Source of the DNA: a virus
IMG/VR virus record: IMGVR_UViG_3300034418_007243
Span: 45,875-109,874 of that record
Length of the DNA: 64,000 bases
Reading direction: 5' to 3' (one strand)
In this document: in pieces, positions 1 through 9,273 of the stretch
Layout: every line of letters starts with the position of its first letter
Numbering within the stretch: the first letter of the stretch is position 1
Position numbers and translations under genes: made by a program
Notes under the pieces: model-generated
What the model was told of the DNA's origin: nothing
The model's input: the letters and a program-made list of their open reading frames with translations, nothing else
The model's database searches: none

Positions 1-2
1 AT

Positions 3-3000
3 AAACTTGTTTATACAGACGGAGGAGATGTTATAGATCCGGGTGATGGCTGGCAATATTTAAAAGAAGGTAATGATTATCTTACTAGAAAAAAAGGTTC
101 TGCTGAATGGATAAAAACAACAGGTAAAGCTAAAAAAGCTATTCAAGATAAAATATATAAAGAAACAGATTCTATAAAATCTGATGAAATTGTATCTGCA
201 CCTAATAATAAACAAACAGATTTTAGTATTGATTATGATACTTTACCAGCTATAAAACAAATAGAAGCATCTACTAGTAGAGTAGAAAGACCTCCTATGC
301 CTAACATTGTTAACCCAAATGTAAATCAAAAACAATTTGTAGATAAAGCTGAAGAGTTTCATAAACAAGGTAAAATAGTAGATAGAGAACCTGTAAGTTT
401 TATGAGAAACTTATTACCCTATCCTTGTTATGATTATACTTGTATGGAGTTTGTAAAAGATGTTGATAAAGCAACTGGCAGACATAGTATACCTAGTACA
501 ATTAATACTAATAAAGACTTTTATAAAGCAGCTGATAAATTAGGGTATAAACGTTTACACCCAGATTCTACTGCTCAACCTGGAGATATTATTTCTTTTT
601 ACAGACCTGAGTTAAAAACTGAAGAGTTTCCTGAAGGAACGCCTTATCATGCAGGAGTAATGATAAATGATAGCACTTATATAGATACAGGAGGTGGCGA
701 AAAGTATTTACCTATAGGTTATCCTGTAAGAAAAGGACCTTTAGAAAAAAATCCTTATTATACTTATAGGTGGTCACCAAAAGAACCAATAATGGGTGCT
801 ATTTCAGGATTAATACAAAAAACAGATGGTGGAGATGTTGTAGATGTAGGGGATGGTTATGAGTATCTAAAAGAAGGTGATAACTATTTAACTAGAAAAA
901 AAGGTAATACAGATTGGATAACTGCAAAAGGAGATGCTAGAAAAGCTATACAAACTAGAATATTTCCTGAGCTTCTAGGTAATCCTTTACCTCAAGAACA
1001 ACAAATATCTATTCAAAATATAAATAGACCTGAAAATTTTATTCAACCAAATGTTAATAAAGAAACTATAGCTATACAGCAAAAACTTTTTGATGCAGGA
1101 TATGATTTAGGTACTACAGGTCCATTAGGAAATGGTGTTGATGGAGATTTAGGTCCTAAAACACAAGCTGCTATTGATGCTTATAATAAAGGAATAAACG
1201 CTCAAGATTTTAAATCTCAAGATTTAAAAATGCAAAATGAAATTATAAATCAAGAGTATAAAGAAAAACCACAAACTGCAAACTATGTAACAAATATTCA
1301 GAACTATCTTATAGGAAAAGGATATGAGATAGATAAATCAGGAGTAATGGATACTAAAACTAAAAATGCTTTAAAAGATTATGAGACTAGCGGCAAGTTT
1401 GCAACATTACCTATTTTTCCTTCTAATCCTGAAAGAAGAGAAGAAATCTGCAGAACAAGTGGAGAAGGTTACGGTTGTTCAAAACAAGCTACATTAAAAT
1501 CTATGAATTTGTTTAGTGATATGCCTAATTCTGATAAAAAATATTTATGGGCTAATGATGCATGGTTTAATAAAGATGCTGTAATAAAAAATGGAGGAAC
1601 ACTTCTTTATGAAACAGAAGCTAGAGGTAAAAATATACCTGACTTACCTAAAGAAGTTTATGGATTATTGCAAGTAGGAGATTATGTTCATTTAGATAGA
1701 AGAGATACAGATTCTAGTAGACGTTACGCTAAAAAAACAGAAGATAAAGCAGGTAATAAATGGGAAAATGAAAAAATAGAACATATGGGTCTTATCATTG
1801 GTAAAGATACTGATGGTACACCTTTAATTTGGCATGCTTCAGAAACAGGAAAAGCATATATAAAACGTGTAGATGAACCTATTACATTAGATGATCATAA
1901 AGGATTAGGTGCTTATAGAATAGCGTCTATTGCACGTTCTGGTAAAATGACAGATGAATACCAAAAAGCTGTTGCTCAAAATCCTTACTTTAGTGAAGAT
2001 TGGAAATCACCATATGAAAAACCTGGTGAAGTAGTAGAAGATATAGTAAAACCATTTGATTCAGAAAACATGTTAACACCTTTAGAAGGAACAAATGATT
2101 ATGAAAAAGCAAGAATAAATGAAATAAATAATCATGTTGAAACATTTATGAAAGCAGGCTATCCTCAAGATGATGTTAATAAAGCAGCACAAATTGTTAT
2201 AGGAGGAGTGCTTGAAAGAGAAGCAAAAAGAGGAAGTTCCGCTACTCTAGGAGGAAGTGAAGGGATTCCTATACCTGGAACAAGTATAAGAATACCATTA
2301 ACAGGAACTGTAGAAAATCCTGTACGAGCTGGTAGTAACTATGGTAAAAAATATGAAGGTCAAACTGCTTTAGAATTTAAAGAAGGTTTAGCAGATATTG
2401 CAAAAGATGTAGGATTAAAAAGAAGTGAAGTTAGTAGAGGTATTTATCAAATGAAACCTGAAATGAATTTTGGAGGGTTAGAAAAAGAATTAAATGAAAT
2501 AGGATTATCTAAAGATCAAATATTTGATAGTGAAGAAAATCAAACTAAAGCTGCTACATTGTTAATGTTAAAAAGATATAAAGCATTAAAAGCTGATCCT
2601 GATTATTATAGAGAAACAGACGAAGTTAAAATTAAAGGAGAAGATGGACAAGAATGGTTTTATCCTGCATCATATATTTTAGCTGGAGGGTGGAGTGCTG
2701 GACCTAATTGGTGGAAAAAAGATAGTTATAGAAAAATATTAACTTCAGATAAAGGTAGAGATTATTCTAATTTAGCAATGAGAAATATGGCTAATGTTAT
2801 TCAAACACAAAAAGGTAATAACTACGGAAAGCAAGCTGAAGAACAAATTTATAATCGCAAACAAGAAAAAGCTGCTAAATATTTAAAAGAAAAAACAATA
2901 AATAGAATGGCTGCTGAAGGTTATGATAAAGATAAAATAACAGATGCTACTATTAAAGAGTATGAACAACAAAAATATAATGAAGCTGTTGCAGCACAAG

Positions 3001-3179
3001 AACAAGCTGTAAAAGATTTTGCATATACTATTGATACGCCACCTGCTGAATCTACAGATACTAATATTTTTATGGATCCTAACATTATTATACCAAGTGA
3101 CTTGTATTCAGATTTTGTATATGGTGCTTATGACTTACCTGAAGTAACAGTAACTGCAAAAAGAATTAAAAATAGATAA
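3..3179 (+). CDS. Virion-associated peptidoglycan hydrolase, multidomain, 5' end outside the window
   Basis: The frame is open from base 3 without a stop, so the gene starts upstream and the ATG at 297 is internal. About 1058 residues are visible. Domains in order: a CHAP or NlpC/P60-like amidase with a possible Cys codon at 441 and His at 648; two peptidoglycan-binding-like helical repeats near 1069-1190 and 1285-1400; a second CHAP/NlpC-like domain with Cys at 1476 and an EHMGLIIG His near 1782; and a lysozyme or soluble transglycosylase-like domain at about 2200-2760, with RGIYQMKPE and SYILAGGWSAGPN resembling the family's GxxQ and AYNAGPG motifs. The C-terminus ends LPEVTVTAKR, a tail I associate with virion proteins of Bacteroidota phages. 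Role inferred: local cell-wall digestion during DNA entry. The specific hydrolase families are judged by eye. Confidence 0.75.
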   Translation, partial: KLVYTDGGDVIDPGDGWQYLKEGNDYLTRKKGSAEWIKTTGKAKKAIQDKIYKETDSIKSDEIVSAPNNKQTDFSIDYDTLPAIKQIEASTSRVERPPMPNIVNPNVNQKQFVDKAEEFHKQGKIVDREPVSFMRNLLPYPCYDYTCMEFVKDVDKATGRHSIPSTINTNKDFYKAADKLGYKRLHPDSTAQPGDIISFYRPELKTEEFPEGTPYHAGVMINDSTYIDTGGGEKYLPIGYPVRKGPLEKNPYYTYRWSPKEPIMGAISGLIQKTDGGDVVDVGDGYEYLKEGDNYLTRKKGNTDWITAKGDARKAIQTRIFPELLGNPLPQEQQISIQNINRPENFIQPNVNKETIAIQQKLFDAGYDLGTTGPLGNGVDGDLGPKTQAAIDAYNKGINAQDFKSQDLKMQNEIINQEYKEKPQTANYVTNIQNYLIGKGYEIDKSGVMDTKTKNALKDYETSGKFATLPIFPSNPERREEICRTSGEGYGCSKQATLKSMNLFSDMPNSDKKYLWANDAWFNKDAVIKNGGTLLYETEARGKNIPDLPKEVYGLLQVGDYVHLDRRDTDSSRRYAKKTEDKAGNKWENEKIEHMGLIIGKDTDGTPLIWHASETGKAYIKRVDEPITLDDHKGLGAYRIASIARSGKMTDEYQKAVAQNPYFSEDWKSPYEKPGEVVEDIVKPFDSENMLTPLEGTNDYEKARINEINNHVETFMKAGYPQDDVNKAAQIVIGGVLEREAKRGSSATLGGSEGIPIPGTSIRIPLTGTVENPVRAGSNYGKKYEGQTALEFKEGLADIAKDVGLKRSEVSRGIYQMKPEMNFGGLEKELNEIGLSKDQIFDSEENQTKAATLLMLKRYKALKADPDYYRETDEVKIKGEDGQEWFYPASYILAGGWSAGPNWWKKDSYRKILTSDKGRDYSNLAMRNMANVIQTQKGNNYGKQAEEQIYNRKQEKAAKYLKEKTINRMAAEGYDKDKITDATIKEYEQQKYNEAVAAQEQAVKDFAYTIDTPPAESTDTNIFMDPNIIIPSDLYSDFVYGAYDLPEVTVTAKRIKNR
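15..158 (+). repeat. Protein-level repeat, copy 1 (48 codons)
   Basis: Encodes a 48-residue segment beginning TDGGDVIDPGDG and containing YLKEG and YLTRKKG. It aligns without gaps to 822-965 with 31 of 48 identical residues by my count. The two copies are 807 bases apart in the same frame. Confidence 0.85.
822..965 (+). repeat. Protein-level repeat, copy 2 (48 codons)
   Basis: Second copy of the 48-residue segment at 15-158, beginning TDGGDVVDVGDG. It directly follows the first visible CHAP-like domain. This suggests that a whole amidase-plus-linker module of about 800 bases was duplicated, with the first amidase copy lying upstream of the window. Confidence 0.85.
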
Positions 3180-3193
3180 TAATTTCGTATATT

Positions 3194-6100
3194 ATGTATA
3201 GAATGTATAAAGAAGATGATGGTTGTTGGGAATGTCAACAAAATAAGTTTAAAAAAGGAGGAGCTAAAGGTTCTGACAAAAAATGGATACAGAAAGCTGT
3301 TAAAGGTATGCGTAAAGATAAACCTTGTACAGGCTCTAAGTTTGGAGGTCCTTCTTGCCCACCTGGTACTAAACGATATAACTTAGCTAAAGTATTTAGA
3401 GAAATGGCTGCTAAAAAGAAAAAAGAAATGGGAGGTCAATCAGCTCCTATGAACATGGCTCAAAACATTGGTCAAGATAATATTAATTATTTTACATCAA
3501 CACTTAAAGATAATGCATCTCAAGTAATGCAAGATCAAATGTTAAATCAGGTAGCTCAACAAGAAATGATGATGCCTTATTTTAACAATGGTGGTCCTAA
3601 TAATATTTTTGGATATAGTAAAAAAAGTACTGATCCTAATGCTATATATTATCAAAATGCTCTTAGAGAAAATCAAGCTAATAAATTTGATTTTGGTAAT
3701 TATTTATTTGATGCTGCAAGTCAGTTACAAAAAGATATAGACTGGGCTAATACTTATAATAAAATGTACGGTCCAGAATTAAAACAAAAACAGACTAGTA
3801 AATTAAGTAAAGAATTTAGAAGAGATTTAAGAAGTGATAATGAAGAAATATCAGATTGGGCAAAAACATGGCGGAAAGAACAATGGAGGCCAACTGTAAG
3901 AAAAAATAGAAAAGCACAAGCTAAAATATTTTGGGATAAGCTTAATCCTTTTACTCCTAACCCTGAAATTCCTCAAGTAAATACTAATACTCAAGTACAA
4001 CAAAATCAATACGGTGGAACAATAAATTATAATGATATGAATTTTAATGGATACTACGGCATGCCTATGTATAATCAAGGTGGCATGAAAAACTATGTTT
4101 ATCAAGGACAAGATACAGGTATGACTGCAGAAGAGTTTTATCAGTATCAATTAGAAACAGAAGGCCCATTTATCTTACCTGATGGTACAGACACAGGTAT
4201 GTCAAAAGCTGAGTTTATGGATATGCAATCTCAACAAATGCCTGAGATGCAACAGATGGATGATGGGGGTTCTAAAAAACAATCTTTTTCAGAATATTAT
4301 GCTAATAAACCAAATTTAAGTCAAAGATTTAATAAATTATGGGGTTCCTCAAATTCTCCAAATTTTGAATTTTCTTTAGATACTGATGGTGATGGAATGG
4401 TTAGTCAAGAAGAATTAAGAGCAGCAACAGGTAACTATAAATATAACACAGGTGATCCTTTTGGTTACAGTTTTTTAAAAAATTATTTTTTTCCACCAGC
4501 AACTAACGGTTTATATAGACCACAAAGTTCTCAACAAGCAGCAACTTCTACATCAAGTAGTGACTATCCTCTTATTGATGGAAAAGAAATGACAGAATCA
4601 CAAAAAAAGAATCATGATCGCATGATTGCAGGAGGATTTGAATTTGATCCCGCTACAGGTAGTTATCAACAAACTTCTCCAAAAAAACAAACACAAACTA
4701 AAAACACTAAGCAAAAAAATACTACAAACACTCAAACGGAAGAGGTAGATGAAAATGTAGCTTCAGTAGAAAATACAGCAGAATTATTAGAAAATAATAC
4801 AACAGGAACTTCTGATGGAGCTGCAGGAGTAGATGCTGGAGCATCTGATGGAGCTGTAAGCTCAGATGCTGGAGCAAGTGATGCAGTAGTAGCAGATAAC
4901 GCAACGGGAACTAATAATAATATAACTCCAGTTTATGCTCCGTCACCTCAAATAGGATATGCGGGTGTTCCTGTTTTGCAAGGCCAGTTTATTATGCCTG
5001 GTCGTACAACAAGAAATAGTTATGTTCCTGGTGGTTATGGTTTAGCTCCTATAGCTTATAATGCTGCTGGAACTTATTTAGATGAGTATAATAGTGTATC
5101 AAGAGCAGGTGGATTAAGAGGTTTTTTCAAAGGCAGGGAGAATGAATATAATCTGAAGTTTAAACATAACATGCTTACTGATGATCAAAAAAATCAACTG
5201 TTTCAAATAGAGATGCGTAGAAGAGGTTATAATCCAGATGGTACATCTATAAGTGGAGGAACAGGAAGTAGTGCAGATGCTGAAAAAGCTGCAACTGATG
5301 CAGCTGCTGTAGTAGACCAAGTAAGCAAAGATGAAGCTAAAAAAGCTGTAGCAGAAAGAACTGCTCAAGGACTACCTCCAAATACAAACCCTACAAGCAA
5401 GCTAGGTCAAGAACCTAACTTCCCTATAGATTTATCTATGATGAATCAAGAAGCTGCAAATACTGTAGATGAATTAGTACAAGAGCAAAATAATCCTAAC
5501 ACTACAGGAAATAATAGAAATGTTATTACAGGACAATCAAATACTAATAAATTAAGTGTAGGAATGCAAAAAGCAGATCCTACAGGAATGGGTACGCCTC
5601 CAGCAGATTATCAACCTGTACCAACATATTCTACAACTCCTATAAAAACTTTAACTCCAGAACCATTAGTTTCTGCAACACCTGAAACTCCTATAACAGA
5701 AAGCGAATTAGATATTGATTATTCTAAGATTCCTATAGATGAATCACCTACTGTTACAGGTAATAAACCTACACCTGAAGAAGAAGATGCAAGAGTTCAG
5801 GAACAAATTAATATGGCTGAAAATAAAGGTTTTTATGGCGGTGGTACTGTAAGAAGAAAATCTTATATGAATGGAGGTAATGTTCAATTGCAAGCATTAC
5901 ATAATGAAATGCAAGCTTTAACTGCTAGACAAAATGAAATTAGAAATTTGATTAATAATCAAATGTTTAATTCAGGTCAGTCACAATTACCTACACAAAT
6001 GCAACAACCTATGCCTATGCAGCAACCTATGCAGCAACCTGTAGCTAGATTTGGTTATCAAGTTAAAAACGGTAACTTAATGAATAGTTATGCTAAAGGA

Positions 6101-6319
6101 GGAAGTTTTAATAATCCTGGTTTTATGTCTTTACCTGATTCTGTTCAACAAAAAATTATGACAGCTAGCCAAAATAAAATGGCAATGGGTGGAGCTTATG
6201 ATTATTATGGTGGTGGCGGAAGTCACATGGATTATAATGAAGGTGGAGAATACTATCTATCAGATGATGAGATTCAAGCTTTCTTAGAAGCAGGCGGTCA
6301 ATTAGAAATAATGGAATAA
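3194..6319 (+). CDS. Large Gly/Gln-rich putative virion protein with an EF-hand loop
   Basis: A 1041-residue protein with no enzyme domain that I recognise. The N-terminus is Lys/Cys-rich (CWECQQNKF). The body is low in complexity, with Gln/Met-rich runs and scattered GG motifs of the kind (YGGxx, NGG) seen in other Bacteroidota phage virion proteins. Residues 396-407 form a canonical EF-hand calcium loop. A DTGM(T/S)xxEF motif occurs twice near residues 315-345, and residues about 540-565 contain an 11-residue tandem repeat. The C-terminus (YLSDDEIQAFLEAGGQLEIME) looks like a conserved end module. It lies 14 bases after the hydrolase and 10 before the next virion gene, so it is probably co-transcribed. 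Function as cargo or tail-associated protein is inferred from context. Confidence 0.65.
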   Translation: MYRMYKEDDGCWECQQNKFKKGGAKGSDKKWIQKAVKGMRKDKPCTGSKFGGPSCPPGTKRYNLAKVFREMAAKKKKEMGGQSAPMNMAQNIGQDNINYFTSTLKDNASQVMQDQMLNQVAQQEMMMPYFNNGGPNNIFGYSKKSTDPNAIYYQNALRENQANKFDFGNYLFDAASQLQKDIDWANTYNKMYGPELKQKQTSKLSKEFRRDLRSDNEEISDWAKTWRKEQWRPTVRKNRKAQAKIFWDKLNPFTPNPEIPQVNTNTQVQQNQYGGTINYNDMNFNGYYGMPMYNQGGMKNYVYQGQDTGMTAEEFYQYQLETEGPFILPDGTDTGMSKAEFMDMQSQQMPEMQQMDDGGSKKQSFSEYYANKPNLSQRFNKLWGSSNSPNFEFSLDTDGDGMVSQEELRAATGNYKYNTGDPFGYSFLKNYFFPPATNGLYRPQSSQQAATSTSSSDYPLIDGKEMTESQKKNHDRMIAGGFEFDPATGSYQQTSPKKQTQTKNTKQKNTTNTQTEEVDENVASVENTAELLENNTTGTSDGAAGVDAGASDGAVSSDAGASDAVVADNATGTNNNITPVYAPSPQIGYAGVPVLQGQFIMPGRTTRNSYVPGGYGLAPIAYNAAGTYLDEYNSVSRAGGLRGFFKGRENEYNLKFKHNMLTDDQKNQLFQIEMRRRGYNPDGTSISGGTGSSADAEKAATDAAAVVDQVSKDEAKKAVAERTAQGLPPNTNPTSKLGQEPNFPIDLSMMNQEAANTVDELVQEQNNPNTTGNNRNVITGQSNTNKLSVGMQKADPTGMGTPPADYQPVPTYSTTPIKTLTPEPLVSATPETPITESELDIDYSKIPIDESPTVTGNKPTPEEEDARVQEQINMAENKGFYGGGTVRRKSYMNGGNVQLQALHNEMQALTARQNEIRNLINNQMFNSGQSQLPTQMQQPMPMQQPMQQPVARFGYQVKNGNLMNSYAKGGSFNNPGFMSLPDSVQQKIMTASQNKMAMGGAYDYYGGGGSHMDYNEGGEYYLSDDEIQAFLEAGGQLEIME
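4379..4414 (+). other. EF-hand calcium-binding loop coding segment
   Basis: Encodes DTDGDGMVSQEE. It has Asp at loop positions 1, 3 and 5, Gly at 6, a hydrophobic residue at 8, Ser at 9 and Glu at 12, matching the canonical EF-hand/dockerin-type calcium loop. Only one loop is seen. Confidence 0.7.
4811..4886 (+). repeat. 33-bp tandem repeat, two full units plus a partial one
   Basis: Units 4811-4843 and 4844-4876 both begin TCTGATGGAGCTG and end GATGCTGGAGCA; a partial third follows. They encode an 11-residue SDGA..xDAGA unit, an acidic and Ala-rich linker inside the virion protein. Confidence 0.85.
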
Positions 6320-6329
6320 AACATTAATA

Positions 6330-9221
6330 ATGAAAAGAGTTAAAATAACTAAAAATTTACCTACAGCTAAATACGGAACTGAATTAAAAAATCAAGTTCC
6401 TTATATAGATAATACAGCTGCACCTAACCTAGGTATAGGAGATGTAGGAAGTAACCCCAGAATCTCCGTAAACAAAACATTAAAATCTGTACCTAGAGAA
6501 AAAGCTAATTTAGAAGCAGAAGTAGGTGAGACAGCTGTAACTGATCTTAATAGTGATGGTTTACCAGAATTTTATAAGATTGGAGGACAGAAACATTCTA
6601 AGGGTGGAACTCCTCTTAATCTACCAAATAACTCTTTTATCTTTTCTAACTCTAAAGAACTAGCTATAAAAGATCCAAAGTTATTAATGCAGTTTGGAAA
6701 ATCTGTTTCTAAAAAAAATAAGAAAGGATTTACACCAGCTCAACTTTCTAAAGCTTATGATATAAATAATTATAGGCAAGTACTTGCAGATCCTGATTCA
6801 GATATGAAACAAATAGAAACTGCAGAAATGATGATTAAAAACTACATGGATAAGTTAGGAGCATTAGCTTTAGTACAAGAGTCTATGAAAGGTTTTGAAA
6901 ATGGTATTCCTAATATATCATTACCATACTTACAAAAAATAGGTATATCTAGTGAAGATATACTTCCTCCACCACCTCAACAATCTATGCCTCCACAACA
7001 AATGCCACAGCAAATGCCAAAGGCTACCAATGGTTTAGAAGTTTTTAATGATTTTTATAATTCAGATTCTTCTGATAAAGAATATCTTAACTCTTTTAAT
7101 AATGGAACAGGTGATTGGGTTGACACAGATATATCAGTTAAAGAAAAAACAAAAGGTGCTTTTAATCCGGCAGCTGCAGCTAAGTTTGCAATGGATGGGA
7201 TTTATGGAGGAATAATGGATTGGGAAGCAGGTAAACAAAAAGCTAAGAATGAAGAAAGACTTGCAAAAGGAACTGTAACAGCTGGCTTTAATCCTGTTGG
7301 TGCTGAGAGTGGAAAATGGGGACCAAATACTAGAATGTATGATGCTAAAGATCAAGAGTATCCTGTTCAGTTTGATATATATACAGGTGATGATTCTTTT
7401 GTAAAATACGGTGGTCCTATAAAAGCTAAGTATGGTACAGAAGTAAAAACACCTAAATATGAGCATGGAGGTCCTCATACAGAAACAGTACCAGAAACTT
7501 CTACTAAACCTACTAAAACACAAAATTTACCTGATGATGCTGTAGTATATGATGTTACAGATCCTAATTATGATCCTGGTAAAGTTAAAGAAGGTAACTA
7601 CATTAAAAGAGATGGTAAACTTTATAAAGTAGGTAAAAGAGTTTATCCTGAATATAAAGGGCCTAGTGTAGATAAATTAGACCAAAGACTAAAAGGAGAA
7701 TATGGTGACCGTAGAGAAGATTACGGAAGACTTGTTTATAAGTTTAATACAGATGAAGATCTAAGAAAAGCTTTTATTAAAAACTTTGATGAAGAAGTAG
7801 CTGGTTTACGCCCTGGAAAAAATTATACACAAGGACACATAGATAAACTCAAAAGTTTAGATGATCAACAAAAGATTGATTATTTTCTAAATGGTCAGAA
7901 ACATAACATGATGATTTCTGCACAAATGGGAGATGTAGCCAATGTTACAAATGTAGGTCAATGGGATAGAGGTAAAAAGAATGCTCAAGGTATACCTGTA
8001 AACTATGCAGCTGCTGTAAAACAAGTTGGTTTAGAACCTTTAACTGTTGATCAAACTTTAGGTTTGCAAGCAGGATATATTGGTGTGCAAAAAATGGAGA
8101 ATGATCCTGAACTTAAAAAGAAACTAAAAAACTTTAATATATTTCAAAGTGGTGTAGGAGATGAAGGAGCTGCAGGTAAAAAAACAATATCTGAAGCAGA
8201 TGGATGGCAAGGTAATACTACATCAGGAGAAATGCTTAGATGGAAGCCTACTGATTTTACTTTTGAAGAAGAAGAAGTAGAATGGACAGAAGAAGCTAAA
8301 AAAGAAGAAGAACCAGAAAAAGAAACTAAAGGTGTAGAAGATAAATCAAGATCTACTTACACACCCTATTGGACTCAAGATTTACGTAATGTTAGTGGAG
8401 CTTTATATGACTTAGCTTCTGTTAAGAAATATGATCCTTGGCAAGCAATGCCTCAAATGTCTTTAGCAACTCCAAATTTTGCTGACTTTAGAGGAGCTGC
8501 TTCTAGATTAGGTTCTATGGCGCAATCTGGCGCACAACAATTATCTAGTTTTGGAACACCTCAAGCTTTTGGAGCAGGTTTTGCAAACATCCAAAGAAAT
8601 ATAGCACAAAATATAGGTCAACTTCAAGATCAAGAATATAAAACAAATGTTGCTACAGCTAATCAATTTGAGATGTCTAACACAGCTCTTAAAAATCAGT
8701 TTTCACAATTAGCTGCAAAAGCAAGAACGGATCTTTATGATAAGCAAATGATAGCTAACCAGCAATATGATAATGCTAGAAGAGCTTTGCGTTGGAACAT
8801 GATTAATGCTATGAATCAAGCAGATACTAACAGAGGTTTAACGCAAACAGCAAATACATTAACACCAAATCAATATCTTGATCCTACAACAGGTTTTACA
8901 ACTTTTAGAGATGATGGTAGACAATTTTTACCAACTACAAAAACTCCATCAGTACAAGAGCAAGTATTAAAAAATGCACAAACATACATGAGAGATAACC
9001 CAGGTATGGATTGGGCAACAGCTACTAAAATTGCGTCTACAGGAATAAATAAAAATACTACTTCTACAACTGCAAATAATGAAAGTACACTTCAAGGTTA
9101 TCCGGGTTATCCGTTAAATTCTAATAGGAGAAAAAGACAACAACCTGCCTATAGTCGCTTTATGCATGGGGGTTCTAATTCAAAGAAAAAGTGTAGAGTT
9201 TTAAGATTACCAAACAAATAA
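6330..9221 (+). CDS. Putative virion cargo/structural protein
   Basis: 963 residues. The N-terminal 210 residues contain GGQKHSKGGTPLNLPNNSFIFS, a motif family I associate with crAss-like and related Bacteroidota phage virion proteins, followed by a helical domain. A Pro/Gln linker lies near residues 212-230 and KYGGPI/KYGTE motifs near 355-375. A second globular region spans about 410-640. An acidic Glu/Lys stretch near 650-680 precedes a mainly helical, Gln/Asn-rich C-terminal third. There are no membrane segments and no catalytic motif that I can name. It sits between the Gly-rich virion protein and the probable ejection proteins, so packaging as cargo is plausible but inferred. Confidence 0.6.
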   Translation: MKRVKITKNLPTAKYGTELKNQVPYIDNTAAPNLGIGDVGSNPRISVNKTLKSVPREKANLEAEVGETAVTDLNSDGLPEFYKIGGQKHSKGGTPLNLPNNSFIFSNSKELAIKDPKLLMQFGKSVSKKNKKGFTPAQLSKAYDINNYRQVLADPDSDMKQIETAEMMIKNYMDKLGALALVQESMKGFENGIPNISLPYLQKIGISSEDILPPPPQQSMPPQQMPQQMPKATNGLEVFNDFYNSDSSDKEYLNSFNNGTGDWVDTDISVKEKTKGAFNPAAAAKFAMDGIYGGIMDWEAGKQKAKNEERLAKGTVTAGFNPVGAESGKWGPNTRMYDAKDQEYPVQFDIYTGDDSFVKYGGPIKAKYGTEVKTPKYEHGGPHTETVPETSTKPTKTQNLPDDAVVYDVTDPNYDPGKVKEGNYIKRDGKLYKVGKRVYPEYKGPSVDKLDQRLKGEYGDRREDYGRLVYKFNTDEDLRKAFIKNFDEEVAGLRPGKNYTQGHIDKLKSLDDQQKIDYFLNGQKHNMMISAQMGDVANVTNVGQWDRGKKNAQGIPVNYAAAVKQVGLEPLTVDQTLGLQAGYIGVQKMENDPELKKKLKNFNIFQSGVGDEGAAGKKTISEADGWQGNTTSGEMLRWKPTDFTFEEEEVEWTEEAKKEEEPEKETKGVEDKSRSTYTPYWTQDLRNVSGALYDLASVKKYDPWQAMPQMSLATPNFADFRGAASRLGSMAQSGAQQLSSFGTPQAFGAGFANIQRNIAQNIGQLQDQEYKTNVATANQFEMSNTALKNQFSQLAAKARTDLYDKQMIANQQYDNARRALRWNMINAMNQADTNRGLTQTANTLTPNQYLDPTTGFTTFRDDGRQFLPTTKTPSVQEQVLKNAQTYMRDNPGMDWATATKIASTGINKNTTSTTANNESTLQGYPGYPLNSNRRKRQQPAYSRFMHGGSNSKKKCRVLRLPNK

Positions 9222-9239
9222 ATATATGAGGTTTGGTAA
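9207..9239 (+). other. Inverted repeat across the stop codon of the 6330-9221 gene
   Basis: TTACCAAAC (9207-9215) is the exact reverse complement of GTTTGGTAA (9231-9239), with a 15-base loop containing the stop codon. No U-tract follows directly. It could be an attenuating or processing hairpin in the only intergenic gap of more than 20 bases in the rightward block. Confidence 0.45.
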
Positions 9240-9247
9240 ACTTATAT

Positions 9248-9255
9248 TATTTTTG
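9248..9255 (+). promoter_or_regulatory. Possible Bacteroidota-type -7 box (TATTTTTG)
   Basis: TATTTTTG fits TAnnTTTG and lies 18 bases before the ATG at 9274. The nearest TTTG upstream (9232-9235) is only 12 bases away, closer than the usual spacing of about 19-21, so this is a weak candidate. Confidence 0.3.
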
Positions 9256-9273
9256 AATAATAAGATATAAGAT

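Noticed and set aside
3851-4150. Leftward ORF of 99 codons inside the rightward virion gene (and similar ORFs at 7134-7523, 16383-16628, 24968-25201 and 34286-34576)
   Set aside because: Each is an antisense shadow of a long, compositionally consistent gene. The AT-rich, stop-poor antisense frames are expected by chance and have no leader or coupling.
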